DNA from: a virus
Reading direction: 5' to 3' (one strand)
Length of the DNA: 35,461 bases
IMG/VR virus record: IMGVR_UViG_3300030419_005629
Location: 1 to 35,461 of that record
Shown here: positions 24,534-32,895 of the stretch, piece after piece
Position numbering within the stretch: position 1 is the first letter of the stretch
Layout of the letters: each line of letters starts with the position of its first letter
Notes under the pieces: model-generated
Database searches by the model: none
What the model saw: the letters and a program-made list of their open reading frames with translations, nothing else
What the model was told of the DNA's origin: nothing
Translations under genes and position numbers: made by a program

Positions 24534-25546
24534 TAAAAGTAAAATTAACTAATCCACAAAATATGAAATGTTTCGGTGGGTTAATCGTAACTCACCAAAA
24601 AGGTATTTTGTCAGACTATAGTATAGAGTTGACTAATTCTGATGACTATGATTATGAATTTGTGGATATGGATAAATTTATTAACAAGGGTTTGTTAATT
24701 GAAGAGAGTTCTAAATATGGTATAGAGAGTATGTCTAAAAAAACAGGCGACTACTTTTTGTTTCATGGTGGGGGAGCTACAGATTTGTTAGGTGCTTATG
24801 AGGTTTTTACTGAGTGTGATGCTAAATTTTTATTTAAAAAAGCATTATTGTCTAGAGAAGACTATAAAGAAAAGACAGTTTTAAATAAGTGGTTTTTTGG
24901 AAAAGGCTCTACTTGTGATAAAGGTTACGATATCCCAAAAGAAACTTATGATAGAATCAAATTAACAGGATATACTGTATGTCATAACTGGCCTCATATG
25001 CAAAATTTACAACCTATTGGTGAGAAAGACCTTGATGTCTGTGCCGTATATCAAGCTGTTCATCCACCAGGTGATTATAATTATGGTGTTGAGACTGGTC
25101 AATACTACACTAAACATAGACAAGGTGGTTGGATACAACTAAAAGAAATAAAAGATAAATACAAAATAGTAGCAGAAAAATTACATCCTAACCTTACACA
25201 AGATGTGATGAGAAGGTCTAAAATTGGAATATCACCTTATGGTCAATGCGAGGTTTGTTATCGAGATTTGGAGATAATACAATGGGGTGGTTTACTGATA
25301 AAACCAGATATGAGTAAGGTGTTAACTGAACCTGATTTTTACAAACCGATGGAGACTTATGTGCCAGTTAAACCAGACTGGTCTGACTTAAACGAAACTG
25401 TTGAAAAAGTGCTTGGTAATTACAATGATTATCAGTATATTATAGAAAATTCTAGACAAAAACTTGTGGAGATGTTTTCTTATCATAATGTCGGAATGTA
25501 TTGGTACAACTTTTTTTCAAATTTGAGTGGAGTGAGTAGTGAATAA
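24530..25546 (+). CDS. putative glycosyltransferase (paralogue of 8023 gene)
   Basis: A 338-residue protein aligned by eye over its whole length with the 8023 gene. Both open with MIKVKL, share SDDYDY-x-FV, a VF-x-E-x2-AKFLFK-like segment, SKIGISPYGQCEVCYRDLEI (SKIILAPIGYGEMAPRDIES in the partner), LLIKPDMS and DWSDL. The C-terminal half resembles glycosyl transferases group 1. Identity looks moderate, so the duplication is not recent. It begins by ATGA overlap with gmd without a Shine-Dalgarno and ends 8 nt inside a GT2 gene. Its donor could be the GDP-sugar, but nothing shows this. Confidence 0.65.
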   Translation: MIKVKLTNPQNMKCFGGLIVTHQKGILSDYSIELTNSDDYDYEFVDMDKFINKGLLIEESSKYGIESMSKKTGDYFLFHGGGATDLLGAYEVFTECDAKFLFKKALLSREDYKEKTVLNKWFFGKGSTCDKGYDIPKETYDRIKLTGYTVCHNWPHMQNLQPIGEKDLDVCAVYQAVHPPGDYNYGVETGQYYTKHRQGGWIQLKEIKDKYKIVAEKLHPNLTQDVMRRSKIGISPYGQCEVCYRDLEIIQWGGLLIKPDMSKVLTEPDFYKPMETYVPVKPDWSDLNETVEKVLGNYNDYQYIIENSRQKLVEMFSYHNVGMYWYNFFSNLSGVSSE

Positions 25547-26444
25547 AATAACATCAGCGATACCAACTTATAACAATTTGCCATTTTTAAAACTAACGGT
25601 TACATCAATTCGACAGAACTGTTATTACAAGGATATGCCCATTGTTATATTTGCTGAAAACTGTACCGATGGCACAAATGATTGGTTACACAATCATGGT
25701 GATGAACTTGGAATTGAATACTACATAGAGGATGGGAAGGATAGAGAAGACCAACGAGGTATCGGTGGTGGTATTGATTATTGTGTAAGTAAGGTAAAGA
25801 CAGAGTTTGTTAATATATTACATTCAGATTTTTGGGTAGGGCCTAATCAAGATATTGAGTTGTTAAAATTATACGATGATATAGAGCCAGGTGAAAGATT
25901 AATAGCTTCTTCATTCAGAGTTCAACCTAACATATTTCCCAATGATCCTCCTTACAGACCTGGTACTATCTTTGTTGACTTTGATGAATTCGGTGTTCAT
26001 GATACAGATTTTGATGGTGATTATTTCGACCAATGGTCTAATGAATTTACAAAAGACAACGACATTCATGTTAGAAAAGCTGGTGGTGCCGGATACTTTT
26101 GTAGGGTAGAAGACCATATCCACATAGGTGGAAACGATCCAAGATTTGAACCTATGTATTGGGAAGATAAAGATTTGTTTATGAGAATGCAAATGGAAGG
26201 ATATAAATTTATAATGACAAGTAAATCTCTTATTTGGCATTTCACATCAAGGACATCAAGGTTTCCTGATGGTACAAAAGTATTGGATAATGATAAAAGA
26301 CCACCACATTTAGTGATGTGGGAACAAAGAGCTTTAAGAAGATTTATAGAGAAATGGGGTAAATTACCAGAAGAAGATAATGACACTTTTGTGGTGCCCA
26401 TAACAGGAACTAATAATCCGAATAGGATAGAGTGGCCATTTTAG
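25539..26444 (+). CDS. GT2-family glycosyltransferase
   Basis: A 301-residue GT-A enzyme from a GTG at 25539 (GTGGAG at 25527-25532). SAIPTYNNLPFLKLTVTSI (6-24) opens the fold. The metal motif is ILHSDFWVGPN with His95-Ser-Asp97 in place of the usual DxD. IHIGGNDPRFEPMYWEDKDL carries the catalytic-base ED region, and LIWHFTSRTSRFPDG ends it. The gene at 32896 shares all these segments, including an HxD motif (HAD), so the two are paralogues. It ends before a well-formed AGGAG site for the next gene. Donor not known. Confidence 0.85.
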   Translation: MNKITSAIPTYNNLPFLKLTVTSIRQNCYYKDMPIVIFAENCTDGTNDWLHNHGDELGIEYYIEDGKDREDQRGIGGGIDYCVSKVKTEFVNILHSDFWVGPNQDIELLKLYDDIEPGERLIASSFRVQPNIFPNDPPYRPGTIFVDFDEFGVHDTDFDGDYFDQWSNEFTKDNDIHVRKAGGAGYFCRVEDHIHIGGNDPRFEPMYWEDKDLFMRMQMEGYKFIMTSKSLIWHFTSRTSRFPDGTKVLDNDKRPPHLVMWEQRALRRFIEKWGKLPEEDNDTFVVPITGTNNPNRIEWPF

Positions 26445-26453
26445 GAGAATAAA

Positions 26454-27314
26454 ATGATTAATATAGAAAAGAATAAAAAGTATTTAGTAACAGGTGGTTC
26501 AGGTTTTTTAGGTGGTGAATTGATAGAGAGAATATTAGAACAAGGTGGGAAGATTATAACTGTATCAAGAAACGAGGGACAACTAATAAAGTTAAAACAA
26601 AAGTTTCCATCTGTACAGATAGAGACTGGTGATATAACAAATAAACATTCAGTTCATCGTGTAATGAAAGGTGTAACTGGTGTATTTCATCTGGCTGCTT
26701 TTAAGCATGTTGGGATGGCGGAAACTCAATCCGTTGAATGTACTAATTCAAATGTTATAGGTTCTAAAAATGTATTGGAGTGTGCTGCTGAAGAGGGAGT
26801 GGATTTTGTGATTGGTATCAGTACAGATAAGGCTGCTCAAGTTGCTGGGGTTTATGGTGCTAGTAAATTATTAATGGAAAAAATGTTTAAACAATATGAA
26901 GTAGATTATCCAAGTATAAAATTTAGATTAGTTAGATATGGTAATGTTCTTTATTCAACTGGTTCAGTTCTTTGTAAGTGGAGAGATTTATTACAACAAG
27001 GTAAGGAAGTTATTGTTACTGAACCCAAAGCTACAAGATTTTTTTGGACTTTAGAGCAGGCAGTTGACTTGATATATGATTGTATGCGAGATGCTAATGA
27101 TTGTGAGATACATTTTCCAAGTATGAAATCTATGAGTATCGAAAATCTATTGAAGGCTATGGCTGAAAAGTATTTACCAGAAGGTGAAGAACTACAGATT
27201 AAAACCATTGGTCTACAACCTGGTGAAAACTTTCATGAGAAGATATTGGAAGTAGGACCTGCTTCTAATGAAGTAGATGAGTTTACAATTGAGGAAATTA
27301 AGGAATTGATATAG
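26454..27314 (+). CDS. UDP-GlcNAc 4,6-dehydratase, PseB/CapD-like
   Basis: A 286-residue SDR of the short PseB/FlaA1 type. It has VTGGSGFLGGELIE (12-25), LAAFKHV, and GISTDKAAQVAGVYGASKL (121-139) with Asp125, Lys126, Tyr134 and Lys138. The eight-residue spacing from Lys126 to Tyr134 equals that of PseB. Family enzymes dehydrate UDP-GlcNAc to a 4-keto-6-deoxy sugar, with or without C5 inversion. The aminotransferase at 28089 could use the ketosugar. AGGAG six bases before the ATG is clear. PseG, PseH and PseI were not seen, so pseudaminic acid is not indicated. Confidence 0.85.
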   Translation: MINIEKNKKYLVTGGSGFLGGELIERILEQGGKIITVSRNEGQLIKLKQKFPSVQIETGDITNKHSVHRVMKGVTGVFHLAAFKHVGMAETQSVECTNSNVIGSKNVLECAAEEGVDFVIGISTDKAAQVAGVYGASKLLMEKMFKQYEVDYPSIKFRLVRYGNVLYSTGSVLCKWRDLLQQGKEVIVTEPKATRFFWTLEQAVDLIYDCMRDANDCEIHFPSMKSMSIENLLKAMAEKYLPEGEELQIKTIGLQPGENFHEKILEVGPASNEVDEFTIEEIKELI

Positions 27315-28111
27315 TGAAAAAAATTCTGATATTTGGTGGTAATAGATTTGTCGGAAAATCTTTATCTAAAATCCTTTTGGATAAGGGATATGAAGTTGAT
27401 GTATTTAATAGAAGTGGTACATCAGCAGATATTGGTATATCTATTATTCAGGGGGATAGAAATAATGGTGAGGATATTAATAAAATAGATTTTGAAAAAT
27501 ATGATTGTATAGTTGATATGTGTTTATTTTTTATTAGTCAATTTAAGATGTTTTATAAATTAATACCCAAGGAAACCAAATATATTTTTGTAAGTAGTGG
27601 TGCTGCTGATCACCGATATGTTCATCATTATGGAGAATATGGAAAAGAAAAATCAGAAATAGAGGATTTTTTGGATTATGTGGATTTCAATTATGCTATA
27701 ATTAGACCAAGTTATATAGTTGGAAGTGGTGATCATAGAGCTAGACTTGACTATTATATAGATAAAATAAATAATAACGAATTAATAAAAATAGATGGTG
27801 ATGGTACAAATGAAATTAATATGGTTTTTGTACAGGATGTAGTAAAAGTTTTGGAAAAGTTAGTCGATATGGATGAACTTGATAATGATATTATTAATGT
27901 TTGTGGAAATGAATCATTCAGTTTATTAGATTTTGTTAATAATATTAATAACAAATATTATCAAAAAACAGTCAATTTTCTTTTTAATCAAAATGATGCA
28001 ATACTACCAAAAAATACATTTGTGTTTGACAATACACAAACTTGTATTAAATTTGATATGAATTTCACCGACTTATATGAAGGTTTTGATGAATATGTAC
28101 AAGGTTCATAG
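27314..28111 (+). CDS. NAD-dependent SDR (epimerase/reductase-like)
   Basis: A 265-residue SDR from a GTG that shares one base with the preceding TAG. IFGGNRFVGKSL (6-17) is an atypical Rossmann loop seen in divergent NAD-dependent epimerases, with FNRSGTS at the cofactor-specificity position. VSSGAAD (93-99) and Y109-x3-K113 supply the active site. RPSYIVGSGDHRARLDYYI and FVQDVVKVLEKL follow. It lies between a 4,6-dehydratase and an aminotransferase, so epimerisation or reduction of their shared UDP-sugar intermediate is likely, though the family is broad. The 3' end holds the start of the next gene. Confidence 0.7.
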   Translation: MKKILIFGGNRFVGKSLSKILLDKGYEVDVFNRSGTSADIGISIIQGDRNNGEDINKIDFEKYDCIVDMCLFFISQFKMFYKLIPKETKYIFVSSGAADHRYVHHYGEYGKEKSEIEDFLDYVDFNYAIIRPSYIVGSGDHRARLDYYIDKINNNELIKIDGDGTNEINMVFVQDVVKVLEKLVDMDELDNDIINVCGNESFSLLDFVNNINNKYYQKTVNFLFNQNDAILPKNTFVFDNTQTCIKFDMNFTDLYEGFDEYVQGS

Positions 28112-29243
28112 AGCTAAACCTTATATACCACAATCTAGTAAAGCCTGGATTATGACTAAATATCGAGATATAATTGATAATGAACAATTGATACAAGGTA
28201 AATATGTTTCGGAGTTTGAGGATGAGGTAAAACTTTTAAGTAAGGTTGATAATGCTATTGCTACGACTTCATGTGGAACTGGTTTAGAAACTGTATTAAT
28301 TGCTAGTGAAATAAGAAATAAAAAATTCATAGTTCCGACACAGACCTTTGCGGCTAGTGTAAATTGTATCATACGAAGTGGTAACGAACCTTTAATTGTT
28401 GATGTAGATGAAGTAACACAATGTCTATCTCTTGATATAATAAAAGAGAATTTTTCAGATGATGTTGGTGGGGTTGTATTAGTTCATATGTCTGGTCTGA
28501 TAACACCTGAGATAATACAGATAGAAAACTTTTGTAAAGAGAATAATTTATTCTTACTAACTGATGATGCCCATTCATATGGTGCGAGTTATTTCGATGT
28601 TTACAGAAATGAGGTTAGATATGCTGGTTCTTTTGGTAATGCGGGTGTTTTTTCTTTCTATCCATCCAAGATAATAACTACTGCCGAGGGTGGTATGATT
28701 ACTACCAATGATGATGAACTTGCAGAGAGATGTAGAGTGGTTAGAAATCATGGAACAAGAAGAAATGATGGAGAACATCAAGGTTTGGATTATGGATACA
28801 CTTGTGATATGCCCTCTACTAATTATAGAATGAGTGAGTTTCACGCTGTTCTGGGTATATCACAGAATAAATATCTTAGAGAATTTTTGTTTCGTAGGAA
28901 TGAAATAGCTGAGATTTATAATGATAGATTATCAAATATAGAATGGTTACAGACACCTCTTGTTTATGATTTTGTATATCAAACTTGGTGGCAGTATACT
29001 TTAAAGATAACCGATGGAAGAGATAGAATTGAAGTTTTATTATCCTTAAATAAGATGGGAATTCCTACTGCTAATGCTTATCAACCTTTATGTCATGAAC
29101 AAAAAATATACGATAAATTTTTGAGTAAAGGTGGGTATAATAATATTAATAATGTTATCAATAAAATATTTTCTGTTCCTATGTATGTAGAATTAGAGGA
29201 TGAAGAAGTACATTATATATGTGATTGTTTGGAGACATTGTGA
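28089..29243 (+). CDS. DegT/DnrJ/EryC1 sugar aminotransferase
   Basis: A 384-residue PLP enzyme with the internal lysine intact. From the chosen ATG 28089, LLTDDAHSYG (156-165) holds the PLP-binding Asp, and FSFYPSKIITTAEGG has Lys194 as the Schiff-base residue. TSCGTGLET binds phosphate. AAGG lies five bases before ATG 28089; in-frame ATGs at 28077 and 28095 are alternatives. It should add an amino group, using glutamate, to the 4-keto sugar made by the PseB-like enzyme, as PseC and PglE do. It contrasts with the His-containing relative at 17858. It ends in GTGA overlap with the WbqC-like gene. Confidence 0.86.
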   Translation: MNMYKVHRAKPYIPQSSKAWIMTKYRDIIDNEQLIQGKYVSEFEDEVKLLSKVDNAIATTSCGTGLETVLIASEIRNKKFIVPTQTFAASVNCIIRSGNEPLIVDVDEVTQCLSLDIIKENFSDDVGGVVLVHMSGLITPEIIQIENFCKENNLFLLTDDAHSYGASYFDVYRNEVRYAGSFGNAGVFSFYPSKIITTAEGGMITTNDDELAERCRVVRNHGTRRNDGEHQGLDYGYTCDMPSTNYRMSEFHAVLGISQNKYLREFLFRRNEIAEIYNDRLSNIEWLQTPLVYDFVYQTWWQYTLKITDGRDRIEVLLSLNKMGIPTANAYQPLCHEQKIYDKFLSKGGYNNINNVINKIFSVPMYVELEDEEVHYICDCLETL

Positions 29244-29839
29244 TTGTATCAATACATCAACCAATGCACTTTCCTTATATGGGATTTTTTCAAAAAATGA
29301 AATCATCGGATTTATTTATTCTATTAGACGATGTTCAATTTTCTAAAAATGATAAGTATTCATTTTACAATAGAAATAAATTTCAAAATAATAGTGGTGT
29401 GGAAGAGTGGTTTACTGTACCTGTTGAAAGAGGGGCAAATAAGAAGTTGATAAAAGATGTGTCAGTTGCAGAAGATTTTGGATGGAGAAGAAAGTTGGCT
29501 AAACAGATGAAACAGAATTTTGGTAATGATTTTTTAGACATTTATAGTAGTGATAAAATAGTAGATATTAATATTAAAAGTATAGATTATTGTAAATTTA
29601 AACTTAATATTAATACAGAAACAATAAGGTCATCTGATTTAAATGTTAGTGGTGTTAAGTCGGAGAGATTATATAATTTATGTAAGAAAGTTGGTGCAAC
29701 TGAATACATATCAGGTCCGTTTGGTAAATATTATCTCGATAAAGAATTGTTTACTGATGTTAAAATAACTATTTTTGAACCCAAAGTGGATAATCATTAT
29801 ACTGCTTTGACATATTTTGATAACAGAGGTGATGGGTAA
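29240..29839 (+). CDS. WbqC-like family protein
   Basis: A 199-residue protein from GTG 29240 (GGAG at 29231-29234, GTGA overlap), not the TTG fifteen bases upstream. IHQPMHFPYMGFFQKM (5-20), SDLFILLDDVQFSKND and NRNKF are the hallmarks of the WbqC-like family (PF08889), often found in O-antigen and antibiotic sugar loci beside DegT aminotransferases. Its biochemistry is not established to my knowledge. Context suggests modification of the amino sugar made by the preceding genes. It ends in a TAATG junction with a PIG-L deacetylase gene. Confidence 0.87.
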   Translation: MIVSIHQPMHFPYMGFFQKMKSSDLFILLDDVQFSKNDKYSFYNRNKFQNNSGVEEWFTVPVERGANKKLIKDVSVAEDFGWRRKLAKQMKQNFGNDFLDIYSSDKIVDINIKSIDYCKFKLNINTETIRSSDLNVSGVKSERLYNLCKKVGATEYISGPFGKYYLDKELFTDVKITIFEPKVDNHYTALTYFDNRGDG

Positions 29840-30501
29840 TGAATGTAATGGCGATAGGTGCACATCCAGATGATATAGAATTTGGGTGTAGTGGTACTTT
29901 AATGAGACATGTTCATGCAAACGACAATGTTGTCTATGTCTGTATGACCAACACCGAGTCAAAGTCTGGTACTACTGGTGATGTGTTGAGAACTAGTGAT
30001 GAGTTATTTGAAGAGGTGAAGTGTGCTACTGATAGAATGGGAATAGAAACTTTAGAGTTTTTAGACTTTAAAGATTTGCATGTTCCCTTTAGTTTCAAAA
30101 GTGTATCTGAATTAGATAAAATAATACAACGATATAAGATAGATACCATTTATACACATTGGGCTGGTGATGCAAATCAAGACCACATATCAACTTTTAA
30201 ATCAACTATGGCTGCTGCTAGATATGTTAGAAATGTCTATTGTTATGAACAGATACCAATCCCAAGATTGACAGAGAATGAGATGACAATTAATTATTAT
30301 GTAGATATTAGTGACTATATGGAAGATAAAATAGAAGTTGCGGAATGTCACAAGAGTCAAATAAAAAAGTATAAAAAAGTTGGTTTTGATGTTCCAAATA
30401 GATTAAGAGTTCTTGCTGAGTTCAGAGGTATTCAAGCTAATTGTAGATATGCTGAGGGTTTTCATATAATAAAACAGGTTGATGGTACATATGGTAATTA
30501 A
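29839..30501 (+). CDS. PIG-L/LmbE-type N-deacetylase
   Basis: A 220-residue zinc-dependent deacetylase. AIGAHPDDIEFGCSGTL (5-21) has the zinc ligands His9 and Asp12, GDANQDHIST holds the third ligand, and FRGIQANCRYAEGF resembles the C-terminal signature shared with the 9999 gene (LRGTQSNNEYAEAF). It is closer to the canonical BshB/LmbE pattern than the other copy. It would remove an N-acetyl group from an amino sugar. TAATG joins it to the WbqC-like gene. Unlike the 9999 copy it has no formyltransferase next to it. Confidence 0.9.
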   Translation: MNVMAIGAHPDDIEFGCSGTLMRHVHANDNVVYVCMTNTESKSGTTGDVLRTSDELFEEVKCATDRMGIETLEFLDFKDLHVPFSFKSVSELDKIIQRYKIDTIYTHWAGDANQDHISTFKSTMAAARYVRNVYCYEQIPIPRLTENEMTINYYVDISDYMEDKIEVAECHKSQIKKYKKVGFDVPNRLRVLAEFRGIQANCRYAEGFHIIKQVDGTYGN

Positions 30502-31414
30502 AACAAATCCAGAGTTTGGTATAGAATTAGCACTTAGTGTTCCATATGCTTATTATTTACACACACAGGGTAAATTAGATACTGTTATTACATCTAAGGG
30601 TATGAAACCATTTTATTATTTTTGTGAAGATGTAAGAGAAGATTTTAATGACAGAACTATAGATAATTCAGCTGCTGGTTTAGATGAACTACCAAACAAT
30701 TGGATTCATGGTTTTGACTCGATGAATCAACCTGGTGTTTTAAATTATGATGAGTGGATGACGCCACCTTATAGAGATTATTATAAAAATGATGAATATA
30801 AGTTTGGGGGTAAGGTTGTTTTTGTAACTAATAAGTATAATATAGAACATGGTCATGAACCATATGGTTATTTTGACATCAAATGTTTATATGACATTTT
30901 TACTTATTTAACATCCGTTGGTTATGATGTTATTTACAAAAGACCTTTGAATACAGAGTTTGTTGTTGACCAAAATGAAATGCGTTCTGCTATGTCTGAT
31001 ATGCATATTGTTGCTGATGTTGAAGGGATAGGATTAATTTCTGATAGGGATTTACCTAAATATTTTGATAAAGTTTACCTGTTTGATGATTTAATAAATA
31101 ACTATTCATATAATGAAACACAAATGAAAATAATGGCAAACACAGATTATTTTATAAGTCAGAGTGGTGGAAATACTATATTATCTTGTATGTGGGATAG
31201 ACCAGTAATTACATACTTAACTCAAGGTAAAGAATTAAGACCTAACTACTTTGGTAAAAATTCTTATTTTCAAAAGTTGTCAAATCAAAAATGTATACCA
31301 ATTTATGATGTCATAGGTAAAATAAATTCAACTACTTATAATCATTATGTTAATGATACTGGTAAGAATGATTACTCTGGTTTAATAGAAAAAATTAAAG
31401 AGGAAATAAAATGA
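30482..31414 (+). CDS. putative GT-B-like sugar enzyme, unclassified
   Basis: A protein of about 310 residues, with no named family recognised. KVVFVTNKYN is followed by CLYDIFTYLTSVGYDVIYKRP. Later, ANTDYFISQSGGNTILSCMW and DRPVITYLTQGKEL look like the donor-site half of GT-B enzymes and UDP-GlcNAc 2-epimerases. Start is uncertain: ATG 30482 sits only three bases after AGG, ATG 30491 twelve bases, and the frame reads back to a TTG at 30479. Both ATGs overlap the PIG-L gene. Its neighbours are a deacetylase and a UDP-sugar dehydrogenase, so a sugar role is likely. Confidence 0.5.
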   Translation: MVHMVIKTNPEFGIELALSVPYAYYLHTQGKLDTVITSKGMKPFYYFCEDVREDFNDRTIDNSAAGLDELPNNWIHGFDSMNQPGVLNYDEWMTPPYRDYYKNDEYKFGGKVVFVTNKYNIEHGHEPYGYFDIKCLYDIFTYLTSVGYDVIYKRPLNTEFVVDQNEMRSAMSDMHIVADVEGIGLISDRDLPKYFDKVYLFDDLINNYSYNETQMKIMANTDYFISQSGGNTILSCMWDRPVITYLTQGKELRPNYFGKNSYFQKLSNQKCIPIYDVIGKINSTTYNHYVNDTGKNDYSGLIEKIKEEIK

Positions 31415-32286
31415 AATTAAAACAAAAAATAGGTGTGGTTGGTAATGGATTTGTTGGTGGAGCTGTTAAGTTTGGTTTTTCACCACAAGTTGGTTGTGAT
31501 GCTGATGTTAGAGTTTATGATAAGAATCCAAATAAATCAACACACACCTTAGAAGAAACAGTAAATGAGTCTGATTTTATATTTTTATCAGTACCAACAC
31601 CAGCAAATAAAGATGGTTCAATTAATATTGATATACTGAATAGTGTCCTAAGTGAAATTAATATTGTGTCTGAACGAGAAAATATTATCTTGATTAGGTC
31701 TACTGTGACACCAGGAACTACTTGGTCGTTACAAAATCACTATGAAAATTTGAATTTATTATTTAATCCAGAGTTTTTAACTGAGAGGTCTGCTAACTTT
31801 GACTTCATAAATCAAAGTCGTTTTATTATTGGTAGTGAAGAATCAAAAAAAGGAAAATCAAATTCTAAGGAATTTGTTAAGTTGATTAAAGATAGGTTTG
31901 GTGATTGTATTGCAGTATTGGAAACTAATTATGAAACTGCTGAGATGATTAAATATATGAGTAATTGTTTTTTTGCTACCAAGGTATCTTTTATGAATGA
32001 AATGTATCAAATAGCAAAAAAAGTAAATGTTGATTGGGATGATGCCGTTAGTGGATTTGTAGCTGATGGTAGGATAGGACACTCTCATTTAGTTGTACCT
32101 GGTCACGATGGTAAGTTTGGATTTGGTGGTAGTTGTTTTCCAAAAGATATACAGGCCATGATTGATTTTGCTGAAACTGTAGGTATAGAACCAACTGTAT
32201 TATATGGGGTTTGGGAAAAAAACTTACAAGTTAGACCAGAAGAAGATTGGAAAGAATTAAAGGGAAGGGCAGTAACAGATGATTAA
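31411..32286 (+). CDS. short UDP-sugar (UDP-glucose/GDP-mannose type) dehydrogenase
   Basis: A 291-residue member of the UDP-glucose/GDP-mannose dehydrogenase family. IGVVGNGFVGGAVKFG (7-22) binds NAD, SVPTPANKDGSIN and NPEFLTERSA (119-128, Glu122) follow, then MIKYMSN with Lys181 and Asn185, and FGFGGSCFPKD with the catalytic Cys242. These are all the residues for two-step oxidation to a uronate. It lacks the C-terminal sugar-nucleotide-binding domain of full enzymes (about 390-440 aa). Short versions occur in phages, and whether they are active alone is unclear. It ends 8 nt inside the MazG-like gene. Confidence 0.86.
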   Translation: MKLKQKIGVVGNGFVGGAVKFGFSPQVGCDADVRVYDKNPNKSTHTLEETVNESDFIFLSVPTPANKDGSINIDILNSVLSEINIVSERENIILIRSTVTPGTTWSLQNHYENLNLLFNPEFLTERSANFDFINQSRFIIGSEESKKGKSNSKEFVKLIKDRFGDCIAVLETNYETAEMIKYMSNCFFATKVSFMNEMYQIAKKVNVDWDDAVSGFVADGRIGHSHLVVPGHDGKFGFGGSCFPKDIQAMIDFAETVGIEPTVLYGVWEKNLQVRPEEDWKELKGRAVTDD

Positions 32287-32539
32287 CAGAAAATTAGACT
32301 ACAATACAGAGTTAATGTTAATCACTATGGAAGAGTGTGGTGAATTAATTGAGGCTTGTTCTAAGACCATTCGATGTGAGGATTATGTGGATGATGAAAA
32401 AATGATAGAAGAGGTTGGCGATGTATTATTGATGATAGATTTGATAGTAGACAGGGGGTTGGTTAAGAAAGAGGACATAGAGGCTCGTAAGAAAGTAAAA
32501 TTAGAAAAATTAAAAAAATGGAGTAACTTGATTGATTAA
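32279..32539 (+). CDS. MazG-like nucleotide pyrophosphohydrolase
   Basis: An 86-residue all-helical protein with the two metal-binding motifs of the MazG/dUTPase-like fold: TMEECGELIEACSK (16-29, E-E-x2-E) and MIEEVGDVLLMIDLI (42-56, E-E-x2-D). Members hydrolyse NTPs or dNTPs to monophosphate and pyrophosphate. In phages they are proposed to adjust nucleotide pools or alarmone levels. The domain is a single-copy, short type. It interrupts the sugar genes, as does the next gene. Its substrate is not predictable. Confidence 0.85.
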   Translation: MINRKLDYNTELMLITMEECGELIEACSKTIRCEDYVDDEKMIEEVGDVLLMIDLIVDRGLVKKEDIEARKKVKLEKLKKWSNLID

Positions 32540-32891
32540 CCAAAAAACATTATTAGAAAAGTTATTACTATTACGATGCCGTATAGAGGATTGGACTCAT
32601 ATACACGGCTGGGAGAATATGGATAATTACAGAGAGCAAAAAAATAAGGATGGTAAAATTGTATTTAAAATAAGTGATTGGGAATATGTAGATAATGTTT
32701 ATAATGCTGCATATAATGATTGGAAATTGAAATGTACTAAATGGCAAGTGGTAGAATGGAATGAGATGTGGAAGAAGTATAAAATAGATGAACCGATTAA
32801 GAATTATAACTTAGAACCTGAATGGGAACAGATACAACAAATGGATTGGAGCGATTTAAACATGGATGTAAAAAATGGTATGAAGGGGTAA
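32532..32891 (+). CDS. Trp-rich small protein, function unknown
   Basis: A 119-residue protein from a TTG at 32532, eight bases after GGAG at 32520-32523, sharing TTGATTAA with the previous stop. It has nine tryptophans, several in D/E-W or K-W pairs (EDW, SDW, NDW, TKW, MDW), and many Asn, Lys and Glu residues. No known domain, cysteine pair or membrane helix is visible. The repeated acidic-W spacing could mean a sugar- or protein-binding surface, but this is weak. It sits between MazG and the last GT2 gene. Confidence 0.5.
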   Translation: MINQKTLLEKLLLLRCRIEDWTHIHGWENMDNYREQKNKDGKIVFKISDWEYVDNVYNAAYNDWKLKCTKWQVVEWNEMWKKYKIDEPIKNYNLEPEWEQIQQMDWSDLNMDVKNGMKG

Positions 32892-32895
32892 TATA

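Noticed and set aside
25911-26401. Two minus-strand open frames of about 110 codons within the 25539 gene.
   Set aside because: They lie wholly inside a well-supported GT2 gene, have no homology pattern or ribosome-binding site, and no other minus-strand gene is supported.
26454-30501. A full pseudaminic or legionaminic acid pathway.
   Set aside because: Only PseB-like and PseC-like steps are present; no sialic-acid synthase, CMP transferase or acetyltransferase was seen.
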